Part shown: positions 17,394-26,614 of the stretch, piece by piece
Layout: every line of letters starts with the position of its first letter
Numbering within the stretch: position 1 is the first letter of the stretch
DNA from: Streptomyces formicae
GTDB lineage: Bacteria; Actinomycetota; Actinomycetes; Streptomycetales; Streptomycetaceae
Length of the DNA stretch: 64,000 bases
Direction: 5' to 3'
Assembly (NCBI RefSeq): GCF_022647665.1
Contig: NZ_CP071872.1
Span: forward strand, 1,736,001 to 1,800,000
The notes under the pieces: generated by a model
Seen by the model: the letters and a program-made list of their open reading frames with translations, nothing else
Told to the model about the DNA's origin: nothing
Database searches by the model: none
Translations under genes and position numbers: made by a program

Positions 17394-18728
17394 ATGAGGA
17401 TCAGGCCGTTCACCTTGCTGTCGGCCCTCGCCGGGCTGGCGCTGTTTCTGCTGCTGGCCCTGGCTCCCGCCGCGGGGGCGAAGGCCACGGGGATGTCCGA
17501 CGCGGCCGCGGCCCTGAAGCAGGGGCCCGTGTACGTCGACCCGGGCGCCCGCTCGCAACTGTCCGAAGCCGATGAGCAGGCGCTGGAGCAGAAGATCGAG
17601 GACGCGGACAAGCCGGTGTTCATCGCCGTGCTGCCGCAGAGCCCGGCCTTCCCCGCCGACAGCGTCCTGCGGGATCTGCGCACCGCGACCGGGATCACCG
17701 GGCTGTACGGGGTCCGCCTGGGCGACGGCTTCAACGCGGGCGCGGACCGCACCGTGATGCCCGCGAACGCGGTACAGAACGTCGTTGCAGGGGTGAAGAC
17801 CCCCGGCGTCGACGCCGCGACCCAGCTGAACAACTTCGTCGACCAGTCGCTGCCGACCGTCCGCGGCGCCGCCCCGGCCTCCTGGAGCTCCGGCTCCGGC
17901 ACCGTCGGCAACCCCGCCGAGCTGATCGCCGTCGCCGCCGTCCTCGCCGCGGGCGGCGCCGGCGCGTACGCCGTCGTCCGCCGCAACCGCCGCCGCCGGG
18001 CCGAGGAGGAGCGGGCCGCGCTCGAGAAGCTGCGGGTCGTCGTGGACGAGGACATCACCGCGTACGGCGAGGAACTCGACCGGCTCGACTTCCACCCCTC
18101 CGAGCCCGGGGCCGACGACGCCATGCGCGCCGACTACGAACGCGCCCTGGACTCCTACGACGAGGCCAAGTCCGCCATGGCCGCCGCCCAGCACCCGCAC
18201 GACGTCCGCCCGGTCACCGAGGCGCTGGAGGCGGGCCGTTACTCCCTCGCGGTCCTGGCCGCCCGCCGTGAGGGCGCACCGCTCCCCGAGCGCCGCGCCC
18301 CGTGCTTCTTCGACCCGCGCCACGGCCCATCCACGACCGACAGGACCTGGACGCCCGCCGGCGGCAGCACCCGAGAGGTCCCCGTCTGCGCCGCCGACGC
18401 CGCCCGTCTCGCCGACGGCAAGGACCCCCTGGCCCGCCAGGTCGACACCGAGTCCGGCCCCCGCCCCTACTGGGAGGCGGGCCCCGCCTACGGCCCCTGG
18501 GCCGGCGGCTACTTCGGCGGCGGCCTCCTGCCGGGCCTGCTGGTGGGCACGCTGCTCGGCAGCGCCCTTTCGACCCCGGCGTACGCGGCCGAGTACGGCG
18601 GCGGCGACTTCGGCGGCTTCAGCGGCGGTGACGTCTCCGGCGCCGACTTCAACGCCTCCGACTTCGGCGGCGGTGGCTTCGACGGAGGCGGAATCGGCGG
18701 CGGTGGTTTCGACGGAGGTGGCTTCTGA
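17394..18728 (+). CDS. Membrane protein with extracytoplasmic N-terminal domain and Gly-rich C-terminal tail
   Basis: A 444-residue protein: signal peptide at 1-29, an extracytoplasmic alpha/beta domain at about 40-155, a membrane segment at about 174-195 followed by a stop-transfer run RRNRRRR, a charged coiled-coil-like cytoplasmic region (200-290), and a C-terminal tail after residue 400 rich in GGGDFGG/GGGFDGGG repeats. The domain layout resembles Streptomyces TPM/YgcG-like proteins, whose tails often end in Gly-rich repeats. I cannot name a function. The downstream DUF1876 gene overlaps by one base (TGATG), so the two are translationally coupled. Confidence 0.8.
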   Translation: MRIRPFTLLSALAGLALFLLLALAPAAGAKATGMSDAAAALKQGPVYVDPGARSQLSEADEQALEQKIEDADKPVFIAVLPQSPAFPADSVLRDLRTATGITGLYGVRLGDGFNAGADRTVMPANAVQNVVAGVKTPGVDAATQLNNFVDQSLPTVRGAAPASWSSGSGTVGNPAELIAVAAVLAAGGAGAYAVVRRNRRRRAEEERAALEKLRVVVDEDITAYGEELDRLDFHPSEPGADDAMRADYERALDSYDEAKSAMAAAQHPHDVRPVTEALEAGRYSLAVLAARREGAPLPERRAPCFFDPRHGPSTTDRTWTPAGGSTREVPVCAADAARLADGKDPLARQVDTESGPRPYWEAGPAYGPWAGGYFGGGLLPGLLVGTLLGSALSTPAYAAEYGGGDFGGFSGGDVSGADFNASDFGGGGFDGGGIGGGGFDGGGF

Positions 18729-19000
18729 TGCGTACGAAGAAGTGGAACATCGAGATCGTCATCACGGAGAGCGATCGCACCACCCAGGCCGAGGCGCGCC
18801 TGCGCGGCCAGAACGCCGAACTCTTCGTCGGCGAGGGCACGGCCCACCGCAACCGCACCGACCGGGACATCCCTCACATCGGCGACGAGCTCGCAGTCGC
18901 CAGGGCGCTGAGCGGAGTCAGCCACGAGCTGCTCCACGAGGTGGCGGCGGAGATCGAGACACGGACCGGGGAGCGGGTCGGACGGCTGCGGGAGGCGTAG
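18728..19000 (+). CDS. DUF1876 domain protein
   Basis: A 90-residue protein (RTKKWNIEIVITESDRTTQA then RLRGQNAELFVGEGTAHRNR, IPHIGDELAVARALSGVSH) matching the DUF1876 (dsRBD-like) family found in many actinobacteria. No membrane segment. Its start overlaps the stop of the membrane protein gene by one base. Function unknown. Confidence 0.85.
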   Translation: MRTKKWNIEIVITESDRTTQAEARLRGQNAELFVGEGTAHRNRTDRDIPHIGDELAVARALSGVSHELLHEVAAEIETRTGERVGRLREA

Positions 19001-19010
19001 CGGGGCGCCG

Positions 19011-19574
19011 TCACCAGGTGTGGGCGACGTCCACGACCAGGCGGTCGTCGAGCTGGAGCACCCGGAACGGCAGCCTGGCCCGGACGCCCAGGCCGACCTG
19101 GGTCTGTCCCTCGTAGCTCGCCCCGAACTTGGCGTCCCTGAACGTCTTGTACCCGGCGAGGTCCACACCCGGCAGGGGCTTGGCGGCCCTCGCCGGGTAG
19201 GTCGGCCGGTAGTCGGCGTCATGGCTCGGCGCGGACACGTAGATCTCCAGAATGGCGCCGCCGCCGACCGCTATCCGCTTGCCGGAGGCGTCCTGGTAGA
19301 ACGCGTCGACGTAGCCGACGTGGTAGCCCACGTTGCCCGTCGCGGCGGGGACATCGAAGACGATGCGGTCGTAGCAGTCGTGACGACCGGTCCTGATGTT
19401 CTTCAGCGGCGCGGTATGCGGATTCGGCGCCGACTTGAGCAGGCTGCCCCAGTTGCTTGCGCAGACGGCGGCCTTGCCCGCCGACGGGGTCGCGGCGCCG
19501 GCGGCTCCGGTCGTAACCGCGAGCATGATGCTTGCTAACGCAACGACGATCGTCGCTTTCCTTGTCCTTCGCAT
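19011..19574 (-). CDS. Secreted protein with AMIN-like domain
   Basis: A 187-residue exported protein: signal peptide with MRRTRKATIVVALASIMLAV and AGAAT cleavage region, then a beta-rich domain (YDRIVFDVPAATGNVGYHVG, LPGVDLAGYKTFRDAKFGAS, QTQVGLGVRARLPFRVLQLD, LVVDVAHTW). The pattern 'YDRIVFD...V-Y...' and 'RPFRV--L--R-VVDV' is that of the AMIN-like (beta-barrel) domain of actinobacterial secreted proteins. Two cysteines may form a disulfide. ATG 19574 is chosen because GGAG lies six bases upstream; the frame is open to a TTG at 19586. It converges with the DUF1876 gene. Confidence 0.8.
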   Translation of the reverse strand: MRRTRKATIVVALASIMLAVTTGAAGAATPSAGKAAVCASNWGSLLKSAPNPHTAPLKNIRTGRHDCYDRIVFDVPAATGNVGYHVGYVDAFYQDASGKRIAVGGGAILEIYVSAPSHDADYRPTYPARAAKPLPGVDLAGYKTFRDAKFGASYEGQTQVGLGVRARLPFRVLQLDDRLVVDVAHTW

Positions 19575-19753
19575 GGCCTTCTCCAAACATGTGAGTGGTG
19601 TTCTCTGTGCATGAGACCGTCGGGCCGGGGGAGAAGTTGCACCCTTGGGTGGAATTGGCCGATTGTATGGCTAATTTGTCGATAGTGTCGATAAGTGAAG
19701 AGTTCGGTTCCGCAACGGCCTTGCGTGGACCGCCCGTTGCCGTCCGCGCACGC

Positions 19754-19802
19754 GAGCGCCCGCCGTTCCGGTTGGGGGTGGGCAGGAACGGCGGGCGCGC
19801 TC
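19754..19802. terminator. Hairpin downstream of yceI, bidirectional
   Basis: GCGCCCGCCGTTCC pairs with GGAACGGCGGGCGC around a 15-base loop. It lies 57 bases beyond the yceI stop on the minus strand. Confidence 0.65.
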
Positions 19803-19858
19803 ATGGAGGTCCCGGGGCCCGGCCGGAGAAACCGTGGCCGGGAGTCACCAGGGCCGGA

Positions 19859-20464
19859 TCAGGCCGCGGACTTGATCGCGGAGATGTCGAAGTTCAGCTT
19901 CACCTTGTCGCTGACCATCACGCCGCCGGTCTCCAGGGCCGCGTTCCACGTCAGGCCCCACTGGGAGCGCAGGATCTCCGCGCTGCCCTCGAAGCCGACG
20001 CGCTCGTTGCCGTAGGGGTCCGTCGCCGTGCCGTTGAACTCCAGGTCGATGGCGAGCTGGCGGGTGACGTCCTTGATCGTGAGGTCGCCCGTGATGCGGT
20101 ACTTCTCGCCGCCCAGCTGCTCGGCCGAGGTGGAGCGGAAGGTCATCAGCGGGAACGTCTCGGCGTCGAAGAAGTCGCCGCTGCGCAGGTGGCCGTCGCG
20201 GTCGGAGATGCCGGTGTCCACGCTGGCGATCTTGACGTCGATGGCGGCCGTCGAGGAGGACGGGTCCGAGCCGTCGAGGCGCAGCGTGCCCTCGTGGTCG
20301 GAGAAGCTGCCGCGGACGTTGGTGACCATGGCGTGACGGACGGTGAAGCCGATGCTGCTGTGGGCGGGGTCGATGGTGTACTCGCCGGTCAGTGCGGCCA
20401 GTGCGGGGTCCACCGCCTGCGGGGCGGCGGTGTCGACGTCGTTCTTGCGGTTGAACAGGCCCAT
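19859..20464 (-). CDS. YceI-family lipid-binding-fold protein
   Basis: A 201-residue YceI protein with a lipocalin-like beta barrel that binds isoprenoid-type lipids in characterised homologues. Motifs: YTIDPAHSSIGFTVRHAMVT, VRGSFSDHEGTLRLDG, DGHLRSGDFFDAETFPLMTF, GDLTIKDVTRQLAIDLEFNG, RSQWGLTWN. No signal peptide is visible, so it is probably cytoplasmic, unlike the periplasmic E. coli protein. The ribosome binding site GAGGAG precedes the ATG. The palindrome at 20517-20536 probably controls it. Confidence 0.92.
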   Translation of the reverse strand: MGLFNRKNDVDTAAPQAVDPALAALTGEYTIDPAHSSIGFTVRHAMVTNVRGSFSDHEGTLRLDGSDPSSSTAAIDVKIASVDTGISDRDGHLRSGDFFDAETFPLMTFRSTSAEQLGGEKYRITGDLTIKDVTRQLAIDLEFNGTATDPYGNERVGFEGSAEILRSQWGLTWNAALETGGVMVSDKVKLNFDISAIKSAA

Positions 20465-20516
20465 GACTACTCCTCGGGGGCGTTGCGGTCGGGCGGTGGA
20501 GTGACCTCCCCGGCCA

Positions 20517-20536
20517 CTCGTTGAATCTTCAACGAG
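20517..20536. promoter_or_regulatory. Inverted repeat upstream of yceI, MarR-type operator candidate
   Basis: CTCGTTGAA and TTCAACGAG pair perfectly around TC. A related half-site, AAAGGTTCAAC, follows at about 20560. TTGAA-N2-TTCAA elements are typical of MarR-family repressors, but no marR gene is in the window. Confidence 0.55.
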
Positions 20537-20668
20537 CTCAACCGTAAACCCATTCCCTTAAAGGTTCAACATTTTTGCTCGACGTCGGGGAGAGATTCGT
20601 CCGTCCGGGTTACTTGGACTAAACGAAGGGCGTTGTTGGACTGGGCGCGCCCCTGCGGTCCGACTTCG

Positions 20669-20698
20669 TTGACGGTGCGGACACGCCCCCGCTACCCA
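20669..20698 (+). promoter_or_regulatory. Promoter of the GH101 gene, leaderless
   Basis: TTGACG (20669-20674), 18-bp spacer, TACCCA (20693-20698), then six bases to ATG 20705. No Shine-Dalgarno is present. Confidence 0.5.
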
Positions 20699-20704
20699 GT
20701 CCCC

Positions 20705-23700
20705 ATGTCGTTCACCAAGAGATCCTGGGCCACCGGCGCCGTCGCCGCCGCGACGGCCGCCGCGCTCATAGCGCCGACCGGGCCCGCCGTCGCCGCCCCG
20801 GACTCCGCGGACGGTTCCGCCGTCCTCACCTCGGGACAGCTGGCCGTCGCCGTCGCCGACGACTTCCCGCGCGTCCTCTCGTACACCGACCGCGCGACCG
20901 GAGCCCGGCTCACCGGCAGCACCCGCGCGGTCACCGAGGTCACGCTCAACGGCACCGCCCACCGCGTGCAGCTCAAGGCCCCGCCCGTCGTCAAGGGCGC
21001 GAGCGCCGCGTACACGCTCACCTCCCCCGGTCTCGCGGGCGTCGAGATCGACGCCGTGCTCTCCCTCTCCGGCCGTGCCACCACCTTCAAGGTCACCGCC
21101 GTCCGGGACACCGAGGAGTTCCGGGTCGGGACCATCGACATCCCGGGGCACGACCTGGTGTCGGTCGGGAGCACGGAGGCGGGGGCCGCGACCGCGTTCA
21201 CCCGGCTCGACCCCGACTCGACGAAGACCGCGGACGTCTTCGGTACGGTCACGGACGCCACGGCCCCCGAAGCCGCTCCCGTCGGCGCCTCGTACGCCAT
21301 CGTCAACACGAGCGCCCTGGCCGCCGCCGTCGAGTCCAACTCCAGCTACGACAAGCCCTCCGGCGCCACCGGCGGCGACGACGCCCGCTTCTGGCACCAG
21401 GCCCGCAAGGACGCCGACGGCAGCACGCGCGTCGGCGTCTGGTCAGGCCAGTGGACCTACCGCGGCGAGGGTGCCCCCCGCCCCGAGAGCGGCAAGGACC
21501 TCCCGTGGGCCAAGGTCGTCGTCACGCCCGACGCCAACGGCGACGGGAAGACCGACTGGCAGGACGGCGCCGTCGCCTTCCGGACCATCGGCGTCACCGC
21601 GCCCGGCGGCGAGGAGACCCCCGACCGGGTCGTCACCCACATCCCCTTCAACTTCGCCAGCCAGGCCACCCACCCCTTCCTGCGCACCCTCGACGACGTC
21701 AAACGGATCTCGCTCTCCACGGACGGTCTCGGGCAGCTCGCCGTGCTCAAGGGGTACGGCTCCGAGGGCCACGACTCGGCCCACCCCGACTACGGCGGCA
21801 ACTACAACAAGCGCGCCGGCGGACTCGCGGACCTCAACAAGCTCCTCAAGAACGGCAAGAAGTGGGGCGCGACCTTCGGCGTGCACGTCAACGCCACCGA
21901 GTCGTACCCCGAGGCGAAGAACTTCAGCGAGACCCTCGTCGACAAGACCAAGCCCGGCTGGAACTGGCTCAACCAGAGCTACTACATCGACCAGCGCCGC
22001 GACATCAACAGCGGCGACCTCGCCAGGCGCTTCCAGCAGCTGCGCGACGAGACCGACCCGAACCTGAGCTTCCTCTACATCGACGTCTACTACACGCACG
22101 GCTGGATCGCCGACAAGACGATGCAGGCCGTCCAGGCGCAGGGCTGGACCGTGGGCACGGAGTGGGCCGACAAGTTCGAGCGCGCCTCGCTCTGGTCCCA
22201 CTGGGCCAACGACCTCGACTACGGCGGCGCCACCAACAAGGGCCTGAACTCGCAGATCATCCGGTTCATCCGGAACGGCGAGAAGGACGTCTGGAACAAC
22301 CACCCCGTCCTCGGCCAGACCGCGCTCGAGGACTTCGAAGGCTGGACCGGAGAGACCGACTGGACCGCCTTCTCCACCAACATCTGGGAGAAGAACCTCC
22401 CCGCCAAGTTCCTCCAGCAGCAGCGCATCACGCGCTGGGACGGCAACGACATCAGCCTCACCGGAGAGCTGCGCGGCACCGTCGAGGACGGCCGGCGCAC
22501 CTTCTACGACCACGGGCGCAAGGTCCTCGACGGGGACCGCTACCTGCTGCCGTGGGACGGCGGGAAGAAGCTGTACCACTACAACAAGCAGGGCGGCAGC
22601 AGCAGTTGGACGGTGCCCGGCAGCGGCTCGTACACCGTCTACAAGCTCACCGACAACGGCCGCGTGAAGACCGGCACCGTACGGGCCGCAGGCGGCAAGG
22701 TCACCCTCGCCGCCGAGGCCGGACAGCCGTACGTCCTCTACCCGGACCGGGCGCCCGCGCCGCAGGACCCGCGGTGGGGCGAGGGCAGCCCCGTCGACGA
22801 CCCCGGCTTCAACGACGCCGGGCTGAGCGACTGGACCAGGACCGGCACCGTCGTCCGCGACGCCGACGCCCACGGCCGCAACGCCGCCCGGATCACCGGC
22901 ACCGCCGCCGCCTCGCTCTCCCAGCGGATCACCGGGCTGGAGCCGGGCAAGCGGTACAGCGCCTCCGCGTGGATCGAGGTCGAGCCGGGCGCCTCGCGCC
23001 GCACCGTCCTGTCCGCCGGCGGACAGTCGGTCACCGTCGAGCGGTCCGCCGTGGAGAACACGGTCGCCGCGTCCGACTGGCACTCCACCGGGCTCCAGCG
23101 CGCCAAGGTGAACTTCACCGCCCCCGCGGGCGGAGCGGTGACCCTGCGGATCGACGCCGCCGCAGGACCGGCCGCCGCGGTACGGGTCGATGACGTACGG
23201 CTCGTCGCGAACGCCCCCGCCGCCAAGCCCGGGGCGCTCGTGTACGAGGACTTCGAAGCCGTCGACCAGGGCTGGGGGCCGTTCCTCAAGGGCGACGCGG
23301 GCGGAGTGACGGACCCGCGCACCCATGTCAGTCAGCTGCACGCCCCGTACACCCAGGCCGGGTGGAACGGAAAGCGCACCGACGACGTGCTCGCCGGCAA
23401 GGAGTCCCTCAAGTCGCACGAGGAGAACAGCGGACTGGTCTACCGGACCGCGCCCTGGACCGTGCCCATGAAGGACGGGCACAGCTACAAGGTCGAGTAC
23501 GACTACCAGTCCAGCCATGCCGGCGCCTACGAGTGGATCACCGGCTACGACCGGGCCGCCGGAGGCTCCGTCGAGACGCGCCGCACGCCGATCGGCGAGC
23601 AGCGCACGACCGGCCGCTTCAGCGAGACCGTCACCGCGGGCTGCGGCGACACCTGGACCGGGCTGCGCAAGCGCGACGACGCGCCGGACGGGGCGGACTT

Positions 23701-24535
23701 CGTCATCGACGGCTTCACGGTGACCGACCTCGGACCGGCCGCCCAGGCGCCCGCCTGCGGGACGCTCGCCGTCACCGCGGCCGCCGAGACGCTGGAGCCG
23801 GGCACCGGCAACGAGGTCAAGGCCGTCTTCACCAACGACGAGGCGACCGCCGCCACCGATGTCGCCCTGGGACTCACCCTCCCCGAGGGCTGGACCGCCG
23901 AGCCCGCGGGCGCGGTGTCCTTCGACTCCGTCGCGCCGGGCGCCGAGGCCACGGCCACCTGGCAGGTCACCCCGCCAGTCGACGCCGCGTACCGGACGTA
24001 CGAGCTCGGCTCGTCGGCCGCGTACAAGGTGGCGGGCTCCCCGCGGAGCCTCGAAGCCGCCACGTCCGTACGGACCCTGCCGCCCCCGCCGACCGCCGAC
24101 GCCTGGGCGAGCGACCTCGACTGGACCGCCGCCGAGAACGGCTGGGGACCCGTCGAGCGCGACCTCTCCAACGGCGAGACCGGCGCGGGCGACGGCAGCC
24201 CGCTGAAGATCGGGGGAGTGGCCTACGAGAAGGGGCTCGGCACCCACGCCCCGGCGAAGGTCCGCTACTACCTGGGCGGCAAGTGCACCTCCTTCACGGC
24301 CGAGGTGGGCGTGGACGACGTGCAGACCGCGCGCGGCAGCGTGCGGTTCAGCGTCACCGCCGACGGCACGGAGAAGGTCGCCTCGCCCGTGCTGAAGGCC
24401 GCAGACACCGCGTGGAGCCTGAGCGCGGACGTCACCGGCGCGAAGTACGTCGAGCTCGTCGTGGACGACGGGGGCGACGGGAACGGCAACGACCACGCCG
24501 ACTGGGGGAGTGCACGCTTCCACTGCGCGTCCTGA
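20705..24535 (+). CDS. Secreted GH101 endo-alpha-N-acetylgalactosaminidase with NPCBM domain
   Basis: A 1,276-residue secreted glycosidase. A Sec/Tat-type signal peptide (MSFTKRSWATGAVAAATAAA then a region ending AVAAPD) is followed by a beta-sandwich domain, the GH101 catalytic barrel (about residues 300-640) and C-terminal modules: a galactose-binding-like domain, a second one near 850-1010, a NEW3-like Ig domain (about 1020-1130) and an NPCBM domain at the C-terminus (EKGLGTHAPAKVRYYLGG). GH101 enzymes release Gal-beta1,3-GalNAc from Ser/Thr-linked glycans. D460 (FLYIDVYY) and E486 (VGTEWADK) are my candidates for nucleophile and acid/base. It is monocistronic. Confidence 0.87.
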   Translation: MSFTKRSWATGAVAAATAAALIAPTGPAVAAPDSADGSAVLTSGQLAVAVADDFPRVLSYTDRATGARLTGSTRAVTEVTLNGTAHRVQLKAPPVVKGASAAYTLTSPGLAGVEIDAVLSLSGRATTFKVTAVRDTEEFRVGTIDIPGHDLVSVGSTEAGAATAFTRLDPDSTKTADVFGTVTDATAPEAAPVGASYAIVNTSALAAAVESNSSYDKPSGATGGDDARFWHQARKDADGSTRVGVWSGQWTYRGEGAPRPESGKDLPWAKVVVTPDANGDGKTDWQDGAVAFRTIGVTAPGGEETPDRVVTHIPFNFASQATHPFLRTLDDVKRISLSTDGLGQLAVLKGYGSEGHDSAHPDYGGNYNKRAGGLADLNKLLKNGKKWGATFGVHVNATESYPEAKNFSETLVDKTKPGWNWLNQSYYIDQRRDINSGDLARRFQQLRDETDPNLSFLYIDVYYTHGWIADKTMQAVQAQGWTVGTEWADKFERASLWSHWANDLDYGGATNKGLNSQIIRFIRNGEKDVWNNHPVLGQTALEDFEGWTGETDWTAFSTNIWEKNLPAKFLQQQRITRWDGNDISLTGELRGTVEDGRRTFYDHGRKVLDGDRYLLPWDGGKKLYHYNKQGGSSSWTVPGSGSYTVYKLTDNGRVKTGTVRAAGGKVTLAAEAGQPYVLYPDRAPAPQDPRWGEGSPVDDPGFNDAGLSDWTRTGTVVRDADAHGRNAARITGTAAASLSQRITGLEPGKRYSASAWIEVEPGASRRTVLSAGGQSVTVERSAVENTVAASDWHSTGLQRAKVNFTAPAGGAVTLRIDAAAGPAAAVRVDDVRLVANAPAAKPGALVYEDFEAVDQGWGPFLKGDAGGVTDPRTHVSQLHAPYTQAGWNGKRTDDVLAGKESLKSHEENSGLVYRTAPWTVPMKDGHSYKVEYDYQSSHAGAYEWITGYDRAAGGSVETRRTPIGEQRTTGRFSETVTAGCGDTWTGLRKRDDAPDGADFVIDGFTVTDLGPAAQAPACGTLAVTAAAETLEPGTGNEVKAVFTNDEATAATDVALGLTLPEGWTAEPAGAVSFDSVAPGAEATATWQVTPPVDAAYRTYELGSSAAYKVAGSPRSLEAATSVRTLPPPPTADAWASDLDWTAAENGWGPVERDLSNGETGAGDGSPLKIGGVAYEKGLGTHAPAKVRYYLGGKCTSFTAEVGVDDVQTARGSVRFSVTADGTEKVASPVLKAADTAWSLSADVTGAKYVELVVDDGGDGNGNDHADWGSARFHCAS

Positions 24536-24579
24536 CCCGCTGCGTGTCCTGACCCGCGCGGACCGCACCGGACCCCCCA

Positions 24580-24613
24580 CCGGCCCCCGTCCTGACATCA
24601 GGGCGGGGGCCGG
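24580..24613 (+). terminator. Terminator hairpin after the GH101 gene
   Basis: CCGGCCCCCGTCCTGA pairs with TCAGGGCGGGGGCCGG (one mismatch) around a two- to four-base loop. Confidence 0.75.
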
Positions 24614-24997
24614 CGGCGTACCCGGCCATGGCGCCGATCCGGTGAATGGTCCGTCGGCGTACATTCCCGTACGGGATGATGCCGAAGTCCTCCCCGGGCC
24701 GCTCCGACGGGCCACACCGCCGGCGGCCCCGGGCTGGAGATCCCCGACAACACCGCGCCCGGCCGCCGGGCGGTGCCACCCTGTGTGAGTGCGCCGCCAC
24801 GCTCCGGGCCGGCCACGCGCCCGCGCGAGATGGCCACCGGCTGACGGGAGGATGACGTCCTTGTCGGACCCCGACAATCCGGGGCAGTGGCGAGCTGGTA
24901 CTTCGCCCGCGAGGCGGGATGGTTCTGTTCGAGGCTGACAGCAGAACGGCCGCGAGACTGTACGGAGTCAACGGCAGGATTTTCTTGTCCGGGTCCG
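24614..24997. other. Intergenic stretch before the acyl-CoA carboxylase genes
   Basis: About 380 bases without a convincing gene. Short frames exist on both strands but lack codon bias and ribosome binding sites. A GC-rich hairpin (CGGACCCCGAC...) lies near 24875. The last bases contain the carboxylase promoter. Confidence 0.5.
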
Positions 24998-25003
24998 TAG
25001 GGT
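24998..25003 (+). promoter_or_regulatory. Candidate -10 box for a leaderless accB transcript
   Basis: TAGGGT lies exactly six bases before ATG 25010. The -35 region is poor, so sigma factor assignment is uncertain. Confidence 0.4.
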
Positions 25004-25009
25004 CGGTAC

Positions 25010-26593
25010 ATGACCGTTTTGGACGAGACCGCCGGCGAGGCGACCGATGCGCGCGGGCGGGTGGCCGAGCTGCACGCCCTCCGTGACGATGCGCGGCGCG
25101 GCCCCAGTGACCGAGCCACCGAGGCCCAGCATGCCAAGGGCAAGCTGACCGCGCGTGAGCGTATCGAGCTGCTGCTGGACGCGGGTTCGTTCCGGGAGGT
25201 CGAGCAGCTGCGGCGGCACCGGGCGACCGGTTTCGGCCTGGAGGCGAAGCGGCCGTACACCGACGGTGTGATCACGGGCTGGGGCACGGTCGAGGGCCGG
25301 ACGGTCTTCGTCTACGCACACGACTTCCGGATCTTCGGCGGTGCGCTGGGCGAGGCCCACGCCACGAAGATCCACAAGATCATGGACATGGCCATCGCGG
25401 CGGGCGCGCCGCTGGTCTCCCTCAACGACGGTGCCGGCGCCCGCATCCAGGAGGGCGTCTCCGCCCTCGCCGGCTACGGCGGCATCTTCCAGCGCAACAC
25501 CAGGGCATCCGGCGTCATCCCGCAGATCAGCGTGATGCTCGGCCCGTGCGCGGGCGGCGCCGCCTACAGCCCGGCGCTGACCGACTTCGTCTTCATGGTC
25601 CGTGAGACCTCGCAGATGTTCATCACCGGCCCGGACGTCGTCAAGGCGGTCACCGGCGAGGAGATCACCCAGAACGGGCTGGGCGGCGCGGACGTGCACG
25701 CCGAGACCTCCGGCGTTGCGCACTTCGCGTACGACGACGAGGAGACCTGCATCGCCGAGGTGCGGTACCTGCTGTCGATGCTCCCCCAGAACAACCGCGA
25801 GAACCCGCCGCACGTCCACACCGAGGACGCGGCCGACCGGCGCTCCGACGTCCTCCTGGACCTCGTCCCGGCCGACGGCAACCGCCCCTACGACATGCAC
25901 AAGGTCATCGAGGAGATCGTCGACGACGGCGACTACCTCGAGATCCACGAGCGGTGGGCGCGCAACATCATCTGCGCCCTGGCCCGCCTGGACGGACAGG
26001 TCGTCGGCATCGTCGCCAACCAGCCGCAGACGCTGGCGGGCGTGCTCGACATCGAGGCGTCCGAGAAGGCCGCACGCTTCGTGCAGATGTGCGACGCGTT
26101 CAACATCCCGATCGTCACCCTGCTGGACGTGCCGGGCTTCCTGCCCGGCGTCGACCAGGAGCACGGCGGCATCATCCGGCACGGCGCGAAGCTGCTGTAC
26201 GCGTACTGCAACGCGACCGTGCCGCGGATCTCGCTGATCCTGCGCAAGGCCTACGGCGGTGCGTACATCGTCATGGACTCCCAGTCCATCGGCGCGGACC
26301 TGACGTACGCCTGGCCCACGAACGAGATCGCGGTGATGGGCGCCGAGGGCGCCGCCAACGTCATCTTCCGCCGGCAGATCGCCGACGCCGAGGACCCCGA
26401 CGCCATGCGGGCGCGCATGGTCAAGGAGTACAAGGCCGAACTGATGCACCCCTACTACGCGGCGGAGCGCGGCCTGGTCGACGACGTCGTCGACCCGGCC
26501 GAGACCCGCGAGGTGCTCATCCGCTCCCTCGCCATGCTCCGCACGAAGCACGCCGACCTGCCGTCCCGCAAGCACGGCAACCCCCCGCAGTAA
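25010..26593 (+). CDS. accB: Acyl-CoA (propionyl/acetyl-CoA) carboxylase beta subunit
   Basis: A 527-residue carboxyltransferase that moves the carboxyl group from carboxybiotin to acetyl- or propionyl-CoA, giving malonyl- or methylmalonyl-CoA for fatty acids and polyketides. Two crotonase-fold halves are visible, with oxyanion/CoA motifs GAGARIQEGV, CAGGAAYSPALTDF in the N-half and LDVPGFLPGVDQEHGGIIRHGAKLL, YGGAYIVMDS in the C-half. Length is typical. The epsilon subunit follows, but the biotinylated alpha subunit is not encoded here and must come from elsewhere. From memory this corresponds to S. coelicolor accB; the symbol pccB is also used for such genes. Confidence 0.94.
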   Translation: MTVLDETAGEATDARGRVAELHALRDDARRGPSDRATEAQHAKGKLTARERIELLLDAGSFREVEQLRRHRATGFGLEAKRPYTDGVITGWGTVEGRTVFVYAHDFRIFGGALGEAHATKIHKIMDMAIAAGAPLVSLNDGAGARIQEGVSALAGYGGIFQRNTRASGVIPQISVMLGPCAGGAAYSPALTDFVFMVRETSQMFITGPDVVKAVTGEEITQNGLGGADVHAETSGVAHFAYDDEETCIAEVRYLLSMLPQNNRENPPHVHTEDAADRRSDVLLDLVPADGNRPYDMHKVIEEIVDDGDYLEIHERWARNIICALARLDGQVVGIVANQPQTLAGVLDIEASEKAARFVQMCDAFNIPIVTLLDVPGFLPGVDQEHGGIIRHGAKLLYAYCNATVPRISLILRKAYGGAYIVMDSQSIGADLTYAWPTNEIAVMGAEGAANVIFRRQIADAEDPDAMRARMVKEYKAELMHPYYAAERGLVDDVVDPAETREVLIRSLAMLRTKHADLPSRKHGNPPQ

Positions 26594-26614
26594 CCCACGA
26601 GGAGAACACTGCAG

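Noticed and set aside
21443-24877. A 1,144-codon minus-strand open frame opposite the GH101 gene
   Set aside because: Shadow of third-position GC bias; no motifs and no ribosome binding site, whereas the plus strand has signal peptide and family motifs.
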